Shown here piece by piece: positions 1 to 8,915 of a DNA stretch of 64,000 bases. This DNA is from Methylobacter sp. Lineage in GTDB: Bacteria; Pseudomonadota; Gammaproteobacteria; Methylococcales; Methylomonadaceae. The first letter of the stretch is position 1; every line of letters starts with the position of its first letter. The notes under the pieces were generated by a model that saw only the letters and a list, made by a program, of their open reading frames with translations, searched no databases and was not told the origin of the DNA. The DNA is taken from positions 17,048 through 81,047 of the forward strand of contig JAGXGY010000037.1 of assembly GCA_024636505.1 (NCBI GenBank). The letters run 5' to 3'. The position numbers and the translations under genes were made by a program.

Positions 1-2
1 AC

Positions 3-827
3 GTCGTGGTGGCCTTGACGCCGGATTTAAGACAGCAGCCCGAATCGATAGCCAAGCTGCCGATCAGGACGCTGGACGGGACGATGGTCACGCTGGAGCA
101 GGTTGCAGAAATCAGGCATGCGGCCAGCCGTTACAATATTCTGCATCAAGGTTCGCAGCGGCGGCAAACCGTGACCGGCAATGTGCAAGGCCGGGATCTG
201 GATGCTTTTGTCGAGGAGCTTAAAGCGCAGGTATTAAAGGAGATTCCGTTCACTGCGGATAGCTATCCCGAATTTACCGGTGCGGCGGTTGAGCAGGCCG
301 AGGCGCGGAAAGAACTGATCCTGCATTCGCTGCTGGCCGGAGCCGGGGTGCTGATTTTTATTTATATTGCAATAGGCAGCATCCGGCACGTGTTGCTGAC
401 CCTTGCCAACCTGCCTTTCGCGCTGATCGGCGGCGTTGCTGCGGTGGTGTTGACCGGCGCCACCTTGTCGGTCGGTTCGGTGGTCGGCTTTGTGACGCTG
501 TTCGGCATTACTGTGCGCAACAGCATCATGCTGCTGTCGCATTACCGCTATCTGGTCGAGGTCGAAGGCAAAAGCTGGAATCCGGACACCGCCATTCAGG
601 GCGCGCAGCAACGCTTGCCGTCGATTTTAATGACGGCGCTGGTCACCGCGCTGGCGATGTTCCCGATTGCATTTAACAGCGATAATCCGGGTCGAGAAAT
701 CATGGGGCCGATGGCGGCGATCATTATTGGCGGCTTGGCCTCTTCGACCTTGCTGAACTTGTTATTGCTGCCCGCCATTTTGCTGCGCTATGGAGCATTT
801 AACCGCCAGGCTGATACCGATAAATAA
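3..827 (+). CDS. RND efflux transporter, C-terminal part (cut by window start)
   Basis: Inner-membrane subunit of a proton-driven tripartite efflux pump of the heavy-metal (CzcA/CusA) type; only the last roughly 274 residues are present and the reading frame is open to the window edge, so the true start lies upstream. The visible part contains the end of the second periplasmic porter loop followed by the last block of membrane helices (hydrophobic stretches near residues 105-125, 130-150, 155-175, 205-225 and 235-262). The segment around residues 164-178 with FGITVRNSIML resembles the conserved FGI..RNGIxL region of CzcA-like proteins. Substrate cannot be told from this fragment. It ends in a polar tail and no adaptor or outer-membrane partner follows, so the rest of the operon should be upstream. 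The 240 bases after it hold no recognisable gene. Confidence 0.85.
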   Translation, partial: VVVALTPDLRQQPESIAKLPIRTLDGTMVTLEQVAEIRHAASRYNILHQGSQRRQTVTGNVQGRDLDAFVEELKAQVLKEIPFTADSYPEFTGAAVEQAEARKELILHSLLAGAGVLIFIYIAIGSIRHVLLTLANLPFALIGGVAAVVLTGATLSVGSVVGFVTLFGITVRNSIMLLSHYRYLVEVEGKSWNPDTAIQGAQQRLPSILMTALVTALAMFPIAFNSDNPGREIMGPMAAIIIGGLASSTLLNLLLLPAILLRYGAFNRQADTDK

Positions 828-1069
828 CACAATGCGGCGATTATTTACACGATATCTTCTTGTTTTTAAAGGCTATGTCGCTGTAAAAAAAGCCCGGGTC
901 AGCTGTTTTTAAAGCAGCTTCAGCGGAGCCGGTGTAATATACAATGATGGTACATTGACCGCTGCCGCCGCCGCATCTGCTTCTCTTTGGGACGGAAAAT
1001 CAGCCATCTAAAAACCGACAATGACAAGTAAAATTTGTAAGTAGCCATCAAAATAGTAAGGGCTTCCGT

Positions 1070-3982
1070 ATGGATAAATCAACTGACGCCCACGGGCCTT
1101 TGCCTTTGAGTACCGTGATGGATACGCCTCCCCCTTGCGCTGATCGGGATACCGAAAAATTAGTGCCCATCGTCGGCATCGGTGCTTCGGCCGGTGGACT
1201 TGACGCGCTTGAACGGTTTTTTAGCCATATGCCGGATAACGCCGGGATCGCTTTCGTGGTTATTCAGCATCTCGATCCCAACCACAAAGGCATGATCCCA
1301 GAATTGTTGCAACCTTCCACGGCAATGAAGGTATTCGAGGCCGAAGATCGTATGAAAATAACAGCGGACTGCATTTATGTGATTCCTCCGAATAAAGAGC
1401 TGTCCATTTTGCAGGGGATACTTTACCTGCTCGAGTGGAATGCGCCGTCGGGATTACGTCTGCCTATTGATACTTTTTTCTGTAGTCTGGCTGAAGATCG
1501 GCGCGATCAAAGTATCGGTGTGCTGCTGTCGGGGATGGGGTCCGACGGTCTGCTGGGTCTGCGCGCCATTAAGGCAGAATTTGGGCTGGTACTGGTACAA
1601 GGTCCTGCCGATGCCCAATACGACGGTATGTCGCGTAGCGTTATTGATGCCGGATTAGCCGATATTATCGATATTGCGGCAGAATTGCCGCACCATATCA
1701 TTGATTACCTGCAGCATCCCCCTAAAGACATTTTCGCCTGTTCAGAACCGATCCTGGAAGACACTTCCCAGCGTGCCCTGGAAAAAATCGTGGTACTGCT
1801 GCGCACTCGAACCGGCAATGATTTTTCGCTGTACAAGAAAAGTACGCTATATCGCCGTATTGAACGCCGCATGGCGCTTCATCAGATTGAGCATATCGAC
1901 GCTTATGCCGATTATTTGCGCAAAAATCCGCAAGAGCAGGATTTATTATTCAAGGAACTGCTGATCGGTACGACCAGTTTTTTTCGTGATCCGTGTGTGT
2001 GGGATTACCTGAGAACCAATGCGATACCGGAATTGCTGGCGAATTATCCTAAGGGTAAGACCATAAGAGCCTGGGTGCCGGGCTGTTCCAGCGGCGAGGA
2101 AGCCTATACCTTGGCAATGACCTTCATTGAAGCCATCGAACAGATCAATCCCGGCGTATACTATTCGCTACAAATTTTTGCCACCGATCTTAGTGCCGAT
2201 GCGATAGCCCATGGACGCCAGGGGTTTTACTCGGCCCACAGCGTCGCCGATGTTTCATCAAAGCGATTGTCCCGCTATTTTAAGGCTGAAAATAACGGCT
2301 ACCGGATAAGCGATGAACTCCGGGAGATGCTGATCTTTGCGCCGCATAACATCATTACCGACCCGCCATTTACCCAGCTGGATATCATCAGTTGCCGAAA
2401 CCTGCTGATTTATTTTTCCGCCGATTTACAGGCAAAACTGTTACCGCTATTTCACTATGGGTTAAATCCGCAGGGTCTGCTGTTATTAGGGACTGCCGAA
2501 AATGCCAGCAATTATAGTCATCTGTTCAAACCTTTGGATCCTAAAATAAGGCTCTACTGGCATATCGATAATCCTTTAGCAAAACCTAACATGCACTTTC
2601 CCACTAAAAAATTTACCGCATTACCCGCTGTCAGACAGGTACTCGATAATGCCGGTTTGCCCTTCAATCTGCAGCAACTGATGGATCATCTGCTGCTTAC
2701 CCGTTATAGCCCATCAGCGGTACTGGTTAACGCTGATGGCGACATTCTTTATTTTAGCGGTCATACCGGCAAGTATCTGGAGCCTTCTGCCGGTAAGGCC
2801 AATTTGAATATCTATGCGATGGCGCGCGATGGTTTGCGTCAGGCATTAAAGGAATCGATCAGCTTGGCGTTGCAACAATTAACCGCAGTGCATCTGGACG
2901 GCCTGCAGATAACCGGCGAAAACGGCAGGTACACCATTAATGTAACCATTGAGCAGATTCCTGCCTTGCAGGGCAAGGTCATCATTGTATTTACCGATGT
3001 TGCGACAGAGCATATCCGTCAGCGTACTACCGTCAAGGTTCCAGGATCCAAGAAACTGCAACAGGCCGGGATGGAAATACAAACATTATCCACGGAAATA
3101 GAGTATTTACAGAAAGAACTCAACATCAGCCAGGAAAGCTGGCAGGGTGTCAATCAGGAGATGCTCATTTTCAAGGAGGAGGCGCAGTCAATGCACGAGG
3201 AAATGCTGACGGTGAACGCGGAGCTGCAAGCCAAGCTGGATTCGCTGTTATGGGTCAATAACGACATGCAGAATTTGCTTAACAGCACCGAAATTGCCAC
3301 GATATTTCTCAACAACAAATTGCATCTGCGGCGTTTTACCGACCATGCCACGCAAGTTTTCAGATTACGTCCGCAAGATCATGGACGGCCGTTATCTGAA
3401 ATTGTAACCGATCTGAACTATCCTTTATTGCAACAGGATGCAATAGAGGTGCTGCGTACCCTGGCGGTTTCGGATAAGCAAATTCAGACCTATGACGGAC
3501 GCTGGTTTAATGTACGCATCATGCCTTACCACACCATGGGCAATATCATAGACGGCGTAGTGATCACTTTTATCGACATCAGTCTCGCCAAAAACCTTGA
3601 GCTGGTGCTGAATGAACACGCGATTACAGCGGTTACCAACCGGAAAGGCAAGATCACCTATGTGAATGACAGGTTCTGCGCCATCTCCCAGTATTCGCGC
3701 GACGAACTGCTCGGACGGGATCACCGTCTTATTAATCCGGGGTATCACCCCAAGGAATTTATGCGCGACCTGTGGCGAACCATTGGACACGGGCATACCT
3801 GGAAAGGAGAAATTCGTGACCGCGCCAAAGACGGTTCTTTTTATTGGGCAGACGCCATCATTGTTCCTTTTCTTAATGCAAAAGGCAAACCGTATCAATA
3901 TATCGTTGTTCGCACGGTCATTACCCATCATCAGCAGAAAACCGACTCGGTACCCCAGGAAAAACTGGATGTGGATAAATAA
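1070..3982 (+). CDS. CheB-CheR hybrid chemotaxis methylesterase/methyltransferase with PAS domains
   Basis: A 970-residue signalling fusion. Residues about 30-215 are a CheB methylesterase domain with the catalytic triad visible (Ser40 in GASAGG, His67, Asp159 in GMGSDG). Residues about 235-500 are a CheR glutamate methyltransferase domain (GTTSFFRDP, the SAM-binding [13 protein letters not shown] segment, SCRNLLIYF). A coiled coil rich in Gln/Glu follows (about 650-735), then two PAS domains (about 735-850 and 860-955). Related hybrids often continue into a histidine kinase; here the protein stops after the second PAS, so output must be through methylation/demethylation or a partner. No receptor-modification receiver domain precedes CheB. 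The ATG is preceded by AAGG about 10 bases upstream. It stands alone: no che genes are in the window. Confidence 0.93.
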   Translation: MDKSTDAHGPLPLSTVMDTPPPCADRDTEKLVPIVGIGASAGGLDALERFFSHMPDNAGIAFVVIQHLDPNHKGMIPELLQPSTAMKVFEAEDRMKITADCIYVIPPNKELSILQGILYLLEWNAPSGLRLPIDTFFCSLAEDRRDQSIGVLLSGMGSDGLLGLRAIKAEFGLVLVQGPADAQYDGMSRSVIDAGLADIIDIAAELPHHIIDYLQHPPKDIFACSEPILEDTSQRALEKIVVLLRTRTGNDFSLYKKSTLYRRIERRMALHQIEHIDAYADYLRKNPQEQDLLFKELLIGTTSFFRDPCVWDYLRTNAIPELLANYPKGKTIRAWVPGCSSGEEAYTLAMTFIEAIEQINPGVYYSLQIFATDLSADAIAHGRQGFYSAHSVADVSSKRLSRYFKAENNGYRISDELREMLIFAPHNIITDPPFTQLDIISCRNLLIYFSADLQAKLLPLFHYGLNPQGLLLLGTAENASNYSHLFKPLDPKIRLYWHIDNPLAKPNMHFPTKKFTALPAVRQVLDNAGLPFNLQQLMDHLLLTRYSPSAVLVNADGDILYFSGHTGKYLEPSAGKANLNIYAMARDGLRQALKESISLALQQLTAVHLDGLQITGENGRYTINVTIEQIPALQGKVIIVFTDVATEHIRQRTTVKVPGSKKLQQAGMEIQTLSTEIEYLQKELNISQESWQGVNQEMLIFKEEAQSMHEEMLTVNAELQAKLDSLLWVNNDMQNLLNSTEIATIFLNNKLHLRRFTDHATQVFRLRPQDHGRPLSEIVTDLNYPLLQQDAIEVLRTLAVSDKQIQTYDGRWFNVRIMPYHTMGNIIDGVVITFIDISLAKNLELVLNEHAITAVTNRKGKITYVNDRFCAISQYSRDELLGRDHRLINPGYHPKEFMRDLWRTIGHGHTWKGEIRDRAKDGSFYWADAIIVPFLNAKGKPYQYIVVRTVITHHQQKTDSVPQEKLDVDK

Positions 3983-4023
3983 TTCCAATTCCGGGATTTA
4001 TCTGTTTGCACCTAAAACCCCTT

Positions 4024-4233
4024 CCTTCAGGTCATAGGTATCTACACAACTTTAAATATCTATAATTAGTTGGTTAAGGGAAATATAGTCGGTTTTTCAT
4101 AAAGATAATCACCTTTACCATGTGATTTTTGATGCTCAATGTAGTCAGTTGTTAACCGGAAATTATGAATAACCGAATTTAACTAATTGTTTTGTCAGTT
4201 ATTAAGTTTGTGTAGATACTTATGCCTTCAGGT
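4024..4233. mobile_element. MITE-like element with 9-bp target-site duplication
   Basis: A 192-bp element (4033-4224) is bounded by near-perfect terminal inverted repeats: the left end reads cataggtatctacacaactt (4033-4052) and the reverse complement of the right end reads cataagtatctacacaaactt-like (one mismatch, one inserted base). Immediately outside both ends is the same 9-mer, ccttcaggt (4024-4032 and 4225-4233), a textbook target-site duplication. The inside is AT-rich and has no open frame of useful size, so it would need a transposase supplied from elsewhere. A 9-bp duplication is known for several transposase families (for example IS1-, IS4- and Tn3-unrelated groups), so the parent family cannot be assigned. 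Confidence 0.8.
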
Positions 4234-4255
4234 GGGGATGTAAGTGTGTCCTTGA

Positions 4256-4474
4256 TTTTTTGGAATCCGCTCATGGCGGTGCGATCAGTGCGGTTCTCTG
4301 CATGACCGGGATATAAACACCGCCCAAAACATCCGCAATGAAGCGCAACGTATGATAGCGGCGGGAATCCCGGTACTGCTAATCGAGGCGCTGTTAGCCA
4401 AGCCAGGGGAAGTAAATCCTCTGTTCTTGCGGGTGCCGTTGAGGTTAGAAGCCCTGTCCTTTAGGTCGGGGTAA
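4256..4474 (+). pseudogene. TnpB (IS200/IS605 family) 3'-terminal relic
   Basis: An open stretch of 72 codons bounded upstream by an in-frame TGA (4253-4255) encodes the end of a TnpB/OrfB protein: the second half of the zinc ribbon (CDQCGSLHDRD) runs directly into INTAQNIRNEAQRM, the conserved helix that closes the RuvC-like domain, followed by a variable tail. The N-terminal 300 or so residues are missing. The last 30 bases (CCTGTCCTTTAGGTCGGGG) form the imperfect hairpin usual at the right end of such elements. It cannot encode a working RNA-guided nuclease. The MITE just upstream is inserted in a CCCC...GGGG hairpin-like sequence that could be the other end of the same decayed element. 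Confidence 0.75.
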
Positions 4475-4915
4475 TTCACCGGCTGATATTAACTCGGCTT
4501 GCAGAAGCTCGCATATTTTTACCGCCAAATCCCGTTCATGTTCGATTTTTTTGATGTTGTCTTTCGCGGTTAAAATCTCAAACTCAAGTTTTATCGCGCG
4601 GTTAAACCAGGTATCGCCTGATGATTTAAGCAACCTGTTTTTTTGTATTAACTCGCAAATATGTTTGTTTGCCAGGTCTAAATGGCCTGCTATAGCTTGT
4701 AACTGGTTTTGTGTGGTATAAAGGGAGGCGGCGCAACTTTTTATACTTTCAGACATGATAGATTGAGCTTTGCAACTTTGATTTAATGCATATGTTTTTT
4801 GGCTTAACTCCCCCTCAAGCCGTTCGATTTCTTTGATCGCGGCGTCATATTTTTCGCCTGATTCGGCGGCCGGGTTATTACCGTGTTTTTTAGTGAAATT
4901 GAACATAGTCGGCAT
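4445..4915 (-). CDS. Hypothetical coiled-coil protein
   Basis: A 156-residue protein I cannot assign to a family. After a basic N-terminus it is strongly helical and polar with heptad-like spacing (roughly residues 18-145), suggesting a coiled coil; there is no signal peptide or membrane segment. Its last ten residues (ELPRPKGQGF) and stop codon are read from the reverse strand of the TnpB relic's right-end hairpin, so the present C-terminus has been supplied by a mobile element. ATG at 4913-4915; GGAGG is visible upstream on the minus strand (aggtaaatgccgac is the spacer, a little long), so an internal Met4 start is possible. It is oriented away from the flavoprotein promoter and seems to be a single-gene unit. 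Whether it is expressed is unknown. Confidence 0.55.
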   Translation of the reverse strand: MPTMFNFTKKHGNNPAAESGEKYDAAIKEIERLEGELSQKTYALNQSCKAQSIMSESIKSCAASLYTTQNQLQAIAGHLDLANKHICELIQKNRLLKSSGDTWFNRAIKLEFEILTAKDNIKKIEHERDLAVKICELLQAELISAGELPRPKGQGF

Positions 4916-5173
4916 TTACCTCCACAAAGATAAACGTGCATTGGCCTTAAAAAACCGGTTGATGCAGTAAGGATATTTGTAGAATAAAGAATTCGGCTTT
5001 TGCATTCAATAAGTGCGATTACTTATCGCTTACATAGTCTTTAGGCATAGCTGTCTATCTCTGCACAAGTGACTACATCCGGATTGGGCATGCAGTCCGT
5101 GTACCATTTAAGCCCTAGTTTGCTCGTGAGCAGCGGAGCGGCACGGGCGAGCGAATAAGCGGATGTCAACAAG

Positions 5174-6352
5174 TCAACAGTATTGGCCGGCACACCAGGC
5201 TGACGACCAGGCCCACTGAAAGTTATAACCGCCCAGCCAGCCGGTAACATCGAGCACTTCGCCGACAAAATAAAGCCCCGGCACCTGTTTGCTTTCCATG
5301 GTTTTGGAGGACACGGCATCGCAGTCAACCCCGCCGGAAGTCACTTCGGCAGTACGATAGCCTTCAGTACCATTGGGTTTAATCGTCCAGTTATTCAGCT
5401 GATCGGCAACCCGCTGAATCTGTTTGTCCGATAAATCCTGTAATGACATATCCAACAAATCCTCAGGCAGGAAGCTGGCGATCAGCCGCTTCGGCAAATA
5501 GCCTTCCAGGATCGATTTCAACTTGTTTTTAAGCTTTTGTTGGCGCTTCGATTTTAGCTCGATCTCCAGATCTGTCTGCGGCAATAAGTTAATCGTAAGT
5601 TCCTCTCCGGCCTGCCAATAGGACGAAATCTGTAACATCGCCGGACCGCTTAAGCCGCGATGGGTAAACAAGACATTTTCACTAAAGCTCTGTCGTTTAT
5701 TGCTGACCGCGCAAGGCACGGCAATACCGGCCAATACCGAGAATTTTTCTTTATCTTCCGGCTGCAAGGTCAACGCAACCAGACCGGCGCGGGTAGGTAG
5801 CACATCAATGCCGAATTGCCGGGCAATTTTATAGCCCAGAGGCGTCGCGCCCATTTTGGGTATCGACAAGCCGCCGGTCGCAATCACTAAAGACTGACAG
5901 CTGAAATTGTCAAGGCCGGTTTTAACAGAAAAACGGTTATCCAGCCGTTCAATTGAATCGATATCGGTACTTAATTGGATAATCACCCCTGCCTTGACGC
6001 ATTCTGCCAGCAACATATCCAGAATATCCCTGGCGCTTTCATTGCAAAATAATTGCCCGTGATCTCTTTCATGAAAAGCAATCCGGTATTTTCCGATTAA
6101 CGCCAGAAAATCCCATTGGCTATAGCGGCTCAGCGCCGATTTGCAAAAATGCGGGTTGTGCGAAATAAAGTTATGCGCTTCAATAGAATAATTGGTGAAA
6201 TTGCAACGCCCGCCGCCGGACATCAGAATTTTTTTGCCCGCCTTATTAGCATGATCCAGAACCCGCACCTTACGCCCGCGCTTGCCCGCCTCAATGGCGC
6301 ACATCAAACCCGATGCTCCTGCTCCAATAATGATGATGTCGACTTCAGTCAT
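5174..6352 (-). CDS. HI0933/YhiN-family FAD-dependent oxidoreductase
   Basis: Predicted soluble flavoprotein of 392 residues. The N-terminus carries a Rossmann dinucleotide-binding motif (IIIGAGASGLMCAIEAGKRG, residues 6-25) followed by the family signature GKKILMSGGGRCNFTN. A second FAD-contact region is present at VIATGGLSIPKMGATPLGYKIA, and the C-terminus has the typical GLYFVGEVLDVTGWLGGYNFQWAWSSAWCAGQY ending that closes over the flavin. Length matches the family. The substrate is not established for this family, so no pathway is claimed. It is monocistronic here: a 260-base gap separates it from the coiled-coil gene downstream. Confidence 0.9.
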   Translation of the reverse strand: MTEVDIIIIGAGASGLMCAIEAGKRGRKVRVLDHANKAGKKILMSGGGRCNFTNYSIEAHNFISHNPHFCKSALSRYSQWDFLALIGKYRIAFHERDHGQLFCNESARDILDMLLAECVKAGVIIQLSTDIDSIERLDNRFSVKTGLDNFSCQSLVIATGGLSIPKMGATPLGYKIARQFGIDVLPTRAGLVALTLQPEDKEKFSVLAGIAVPCAVSNKRQSFSENVLFTHRGLSGPAMLQISSYWQAGEELTINLLPQTDLEIELKSKRQQKLKNKLKSILEGYLPKRLIASFLPEDLLDMSLQDLSDKQIQRVADQLNNWTIKPNGTEGYRTAEVTSGGVDCDAVSSKTMESKQVPGLYFVGEVLDVTGWLGGYNFQWAWSSAWCAGQYC

Positions 6353-6689
6353 TGTTTTCCTTTGAAACGCTGTTATGCAAAGTCTGCATAGATAAATGGA
6401 TTGTGTTGTAATATTTTATTCAGATGGCGGCTAAATGCGCGAATAAATACATGCCCGCAATATTCAGTTATCGCTGTTTTTTCAGCCTGGCCTAATGGCA
6501 GGGACACGACAGCGAATAAGGCGGGAGGGGCATTGCGCTCTTTTTGGTTGCGGAAATCTTGATATTGAGGCATGGATTGACCTGCAAAATGCTTTAAAAT
6601 TGCGCGGCTTTCCGGTATTTGTACAAGTTGCGCTCCCTAACTTGGCTTTCACCGCCTGGTCCCCTTACTTTAAGTAGAGTTATAACGCT
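6353..6689. other. Intergenic region without a convincing gene
   Basis: Both strands carry frames of about 60-66 codons here, but none has a recognisable domain, a good ribosome-binding site or a plausible composition, so I do not call them. The stretch contains copy A (6472-6520) of a diverged direct repeat whose second copy is at 8812-8862. A purine-rich ribosome-binding site for the following gene is weak (AAGTAGAG, 6672-6679). Confidence 0.5.
6472..6520 (+). repeat. Diverged direct repeat, copy A
   Basis: About 49 bases that align to 8812-8862 with one 2-base gap and roughly ten mismatches, mostly transitions; shared blocks include ttttcag, taatg, cacg and cgaat. A weaker relative of its end (gagcgaataag) occurs at 5130-5150. 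Confidence 0.5.
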
Positions 6690-8417
6690 ATGACATTTGT
6701 TCAACGTTTTTTTGCCGCTGTCGCTATAGCCGTGAGTTTGGCGGCGTTAAGCTATGGTATCGTTTATCGCATTGGCGCGGACAAGCCGGAATTTTTCAAT
6801 CTGTCCGGCATCTTTCCCAGTGAAAATCGGGCTGCCGTGACTTTCGACGCAAGTATCATCGCCTCGCCTTTGCTGGACAAATCTCAAGGCCGACCGCGGC
6901 TGATCGTGACGACGTCCAACGGCATCATTGCGGTTCAGAATATCGATACCGGTGCGCTGGAATGGCAGATTGAAGCCCCGTCTCCCGACGGTCAGCAGGC
7001 GCAGATTATATCAACACCGGCGCTGATCGGCGACAAGCTTGTTGTGTTGTACCAATGCCTTGAGCAGGGCCGACGCGTCAGCCATCGTCTTGCCGTGATC
7101 GACCTGACCCGCAAGCAACTGCACGAAAATTTTCCGGTGCTGACCTTATCGGCCGAGGTGCCCGCCGCCGATGGCATTGCCACCGTCAAATTCGATCCTG
7201 TCATGGCATTTTCCCATTCGGCGGTCAAACATGGGCTAAAGACGGGAACCGAACTCGGTTATATTTATGCCTCCTTCGGCAATTCAGGCGATAGCCAGCC
7301 TTTTCACGGCTGGATTTTCGAAATCGATATGGACGCCTGGCAGCAAAAAGGCGTAAAGCCTGCGGTTAGCCATGTGCTGATAACGACGCCGGAGGCCGAA
7401 TGTCCGGTGACATCGGTTTATGGCACGACCGAAATGATCTGCGGCGGCGGTATCTGGACGCCGGCTGGTCCGCAGATTTATCAAACGGGCGATGATTTCG
7501 AACTGTTTGTGCCGACAGGCAATGGCCAAATCGATCTGGCCCGGCGCGACTACGCCAACACCGTGATGCGCCTGAAACCGGGACTGCAATTCGATCCCGG
7601 CTGCGATGCCCGATTGTGCGCTAGCTTCGATCCGGTCAATCCGTCCAAAGAATGCATGGCCTCCTGCAAAAATCTGTTCATTCCGCGTCTGCCGGACAAC
7701 AGCCCGCCGTTGCGTCCGCACGGCGGCGAATGCGACGACAAAACCTTTTGGGAATGCCTGGCGCGCATGGATTATGATCTGGGCGCGAATGCGCCTATCA
7801 AGGTAGATCTGCAGAACGGCTCTTCGGTGCTGGTGCAGCCGGGCAAGGATGGCGGCGTCTATCTGATCGACGCCGATCATCTGGGCACGCAGTACCAGCG
7901 TTTGCAGATTGTCGAGCTGTGCGGCACCGCCGATGACGAGTGCGCATTAAGCTGGCGAGGCATGATGGTCACGCAGCCGGTCATGGCTTATATCGATCAG
8001 GTGCCGGTTGTGGTCATCGCTACGTTTGTTTCCGATAAAACCCATCCAGCAGGACTGATTGCCCTGAAAATCGTGGTTGAAAACGGTCGGCCGCAATTCA
8101 AGCGACTCTGGCAGTTTCCCGATCCGAAAAGCCCGGACGCGGTGAATGCGTTCAGGACTCATCCGAGTTTGCCGGTCATTGCCACGCTGGGTAAAAAGAG
8201 CGAGCCTTATGTGTGGGTGGTCGACATTGCAAAATACGGCATTATTTACGGCGTTCGTCTGAAAGACGGCGCATTGGCGGCTAAAGCGGTCATGAAGGGG
8301 TCAGGGCGGCCCCTGTCTGCGCCTGTCATCTACGACAACAAGCTTTATAGCGCTTCGACCGATCCGGACACCAGAAAATCCATGATCGAGGCCTATCGGA
8401 TTGAGCTGCTTGAATAA
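6690..8417 (+). CDS. PQQ-like beta-propeller repeat protein, membrane-anchored or secreted
   Basis: A 575-residue protein. Residues 5-25 are an uncleaved or cleavable hydrophobic N-terminal segment without a lipobox, so the body is expected in the periplasm or outside. The rest looks like a beta-propeller with PQQ-like blades: motifs such as IIAVQNIDTGALEWQIEAPS, DGGVYLIDADHLG and VYLID/WVVDIAKYG alternate with loops. It lacks the catalytic tryptophan-docking and Cys-Cys features of PQQ alcohol dehydrogenases, so it is probably not a quinoprotein enzyme. A central loop is unusually rich in cysteine (about residues 305-355: CDARLC, KECMASC, CDDKTFWEC), likely disulfide-bonded or metal-binding. 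It stands alone between two copies of a diverged repeat. Function unknown; a binding or assembly role is a guess. Confidence 0.75.
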   Translation: MTFVQRFFAAVAIAVSLAALSYGIVYRIGADKPEFFNLSGIFPSENRAAVTFDASIIASPLLDKSQGRPRLIVTTSNGIIAVQNIDTGALEWQIEAPSPDGQQAQIISTPALIGDKLVVLYQCLEQGRRVSHRLAVIDLTRKQLHENFPVLTLSAEVPAADGIATVKFDPVMAFSHSAVKHGLKTGTELGYIYASFGNSGDSQPFHGWIFEIDMDAWQQKGVKPAVSHVLITTPEAECPVTSVYGTTEMICGGGIWTPAGPQIYQTGDDFELFVPTGNGQIDLARRDYANTVMRLKPGLQFDPGCDARLCASFDPVNPSKECMASCKNLFIPRLPDNSPPLRPHGGECDDKTFWECLARMDYDLGANAPIKVDLQNGSSVLVQPGKDGGVYLIDADHLGTQYQRLQIVELCGTADDECALSWRGMMVTQPVMAYIDQVPVVVIATFVSDKTHPAGLIALKIVVENGRPQFKRLWQFPDPKSPDAVNAFRTHPSLPVIATLGKKSEPYVWVVDIAKYGIIYGVRLKDGALAAKAVMKGSGRPLSAPVIYDNKLYSASTDPDTRKSMIEAYRIELLE

Positions 8418-8455
8418 TCGGCAGAGCTTGCATCGCGCCCCTTTACAAATGCCCA

Positions 8456-8508
8456 ACCCTACCCGAAATCATGGATTGATCATCAAAGTGCTTGATTTCG
8501 GGTAGGGT
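8456..8508. repeat. Perfect 16-bp inverted repeat (hairpin)
   Basis: Arms accctacccgaaatca (8456-8471) and its exact complement (8493-8508) are separated by 21 bases. It lies 38 bases after the propeller gene. There is no T-run on either side, so it is not a standard intrinsic terminator; a REP-like or transcript-stabilising hairpin is possible. Confidence 0.6.
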
Positions 8509-8550
8509 AAATGGGGGGCGCTCTCTACTTTGGCTAATTTAACGGTTTAG

Positions 8551-8631
8551 CCGGTAATGCCTAAGGCTCGCTCAGTCGTGCCGGGCATCCCCCGGTTGAC
8601 GCTGGAACTCAGGTCTTTGAGGTCGAGGTAA
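8551..8631 (+). pseudogene. Second TnpB right-end relic (IS200/IS605 type)
   Basis: The last 43 bases (8593-8635) align with the right end of the TnpB relic at 4432-4477 at roughly three quarters identity, including the terminal ggtcg.ggtaattca. The open frame before the shared stop codon reads a TnpB-tail-like Arg/Leu-rich peptide of 26 codons after a TAG. No zinc ribbon remains. Assignment depends on the similarity to the first relic. Confidence 0.45.
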
Positions 8632-8811
8632 TTCAAGTAATGCCAGCCATCTAGCGGGGCTGTTTAAGGGTTCAAAGTGTTTTTCCTTGGGGGATATAAA
8701 AGCCCTGAATTCTTTTTTATCTAATGTTTGAAATTGAATTATCACGTGTAGGTATCACCTTTACTCTGGTTTGAGCCATCAAATTCTTGATATCCTACCC
8801 AGCGAAAGCAT

Positions 8812-8862
8812 AGCTGTCTTTTCAGTCCGGCTTAATGACAGCGCCACGGCAGAGCGAATGAG
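8812..8862 (+). repeat. Diverged direct repeat, copy B
   Basis: Partner of copy A at 6472-6520, same orientation, so that the pair brackets the beta-propeller gene. About 80 percent matching positions by eye. The flanking 8804-8818 (gcatagctgtct) also resembles 5046-5057. The remaining part of the 8418-8915 gap holds nothing else I can support. Confidence 0.5.
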
Positions 8863-8915
8863 TTGTGCAGACAGCTATCCCTGAACCACGGGGTTTTACA
8901 CCATTTAGCGATAAA

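Noticed and set aside
6373..6677. Two opposite small frames of 60-66 codons between the flavoprotein and propeller genes.
   Set aside because: No domain, no ribosome-binding site, and they overlap each other antisense.
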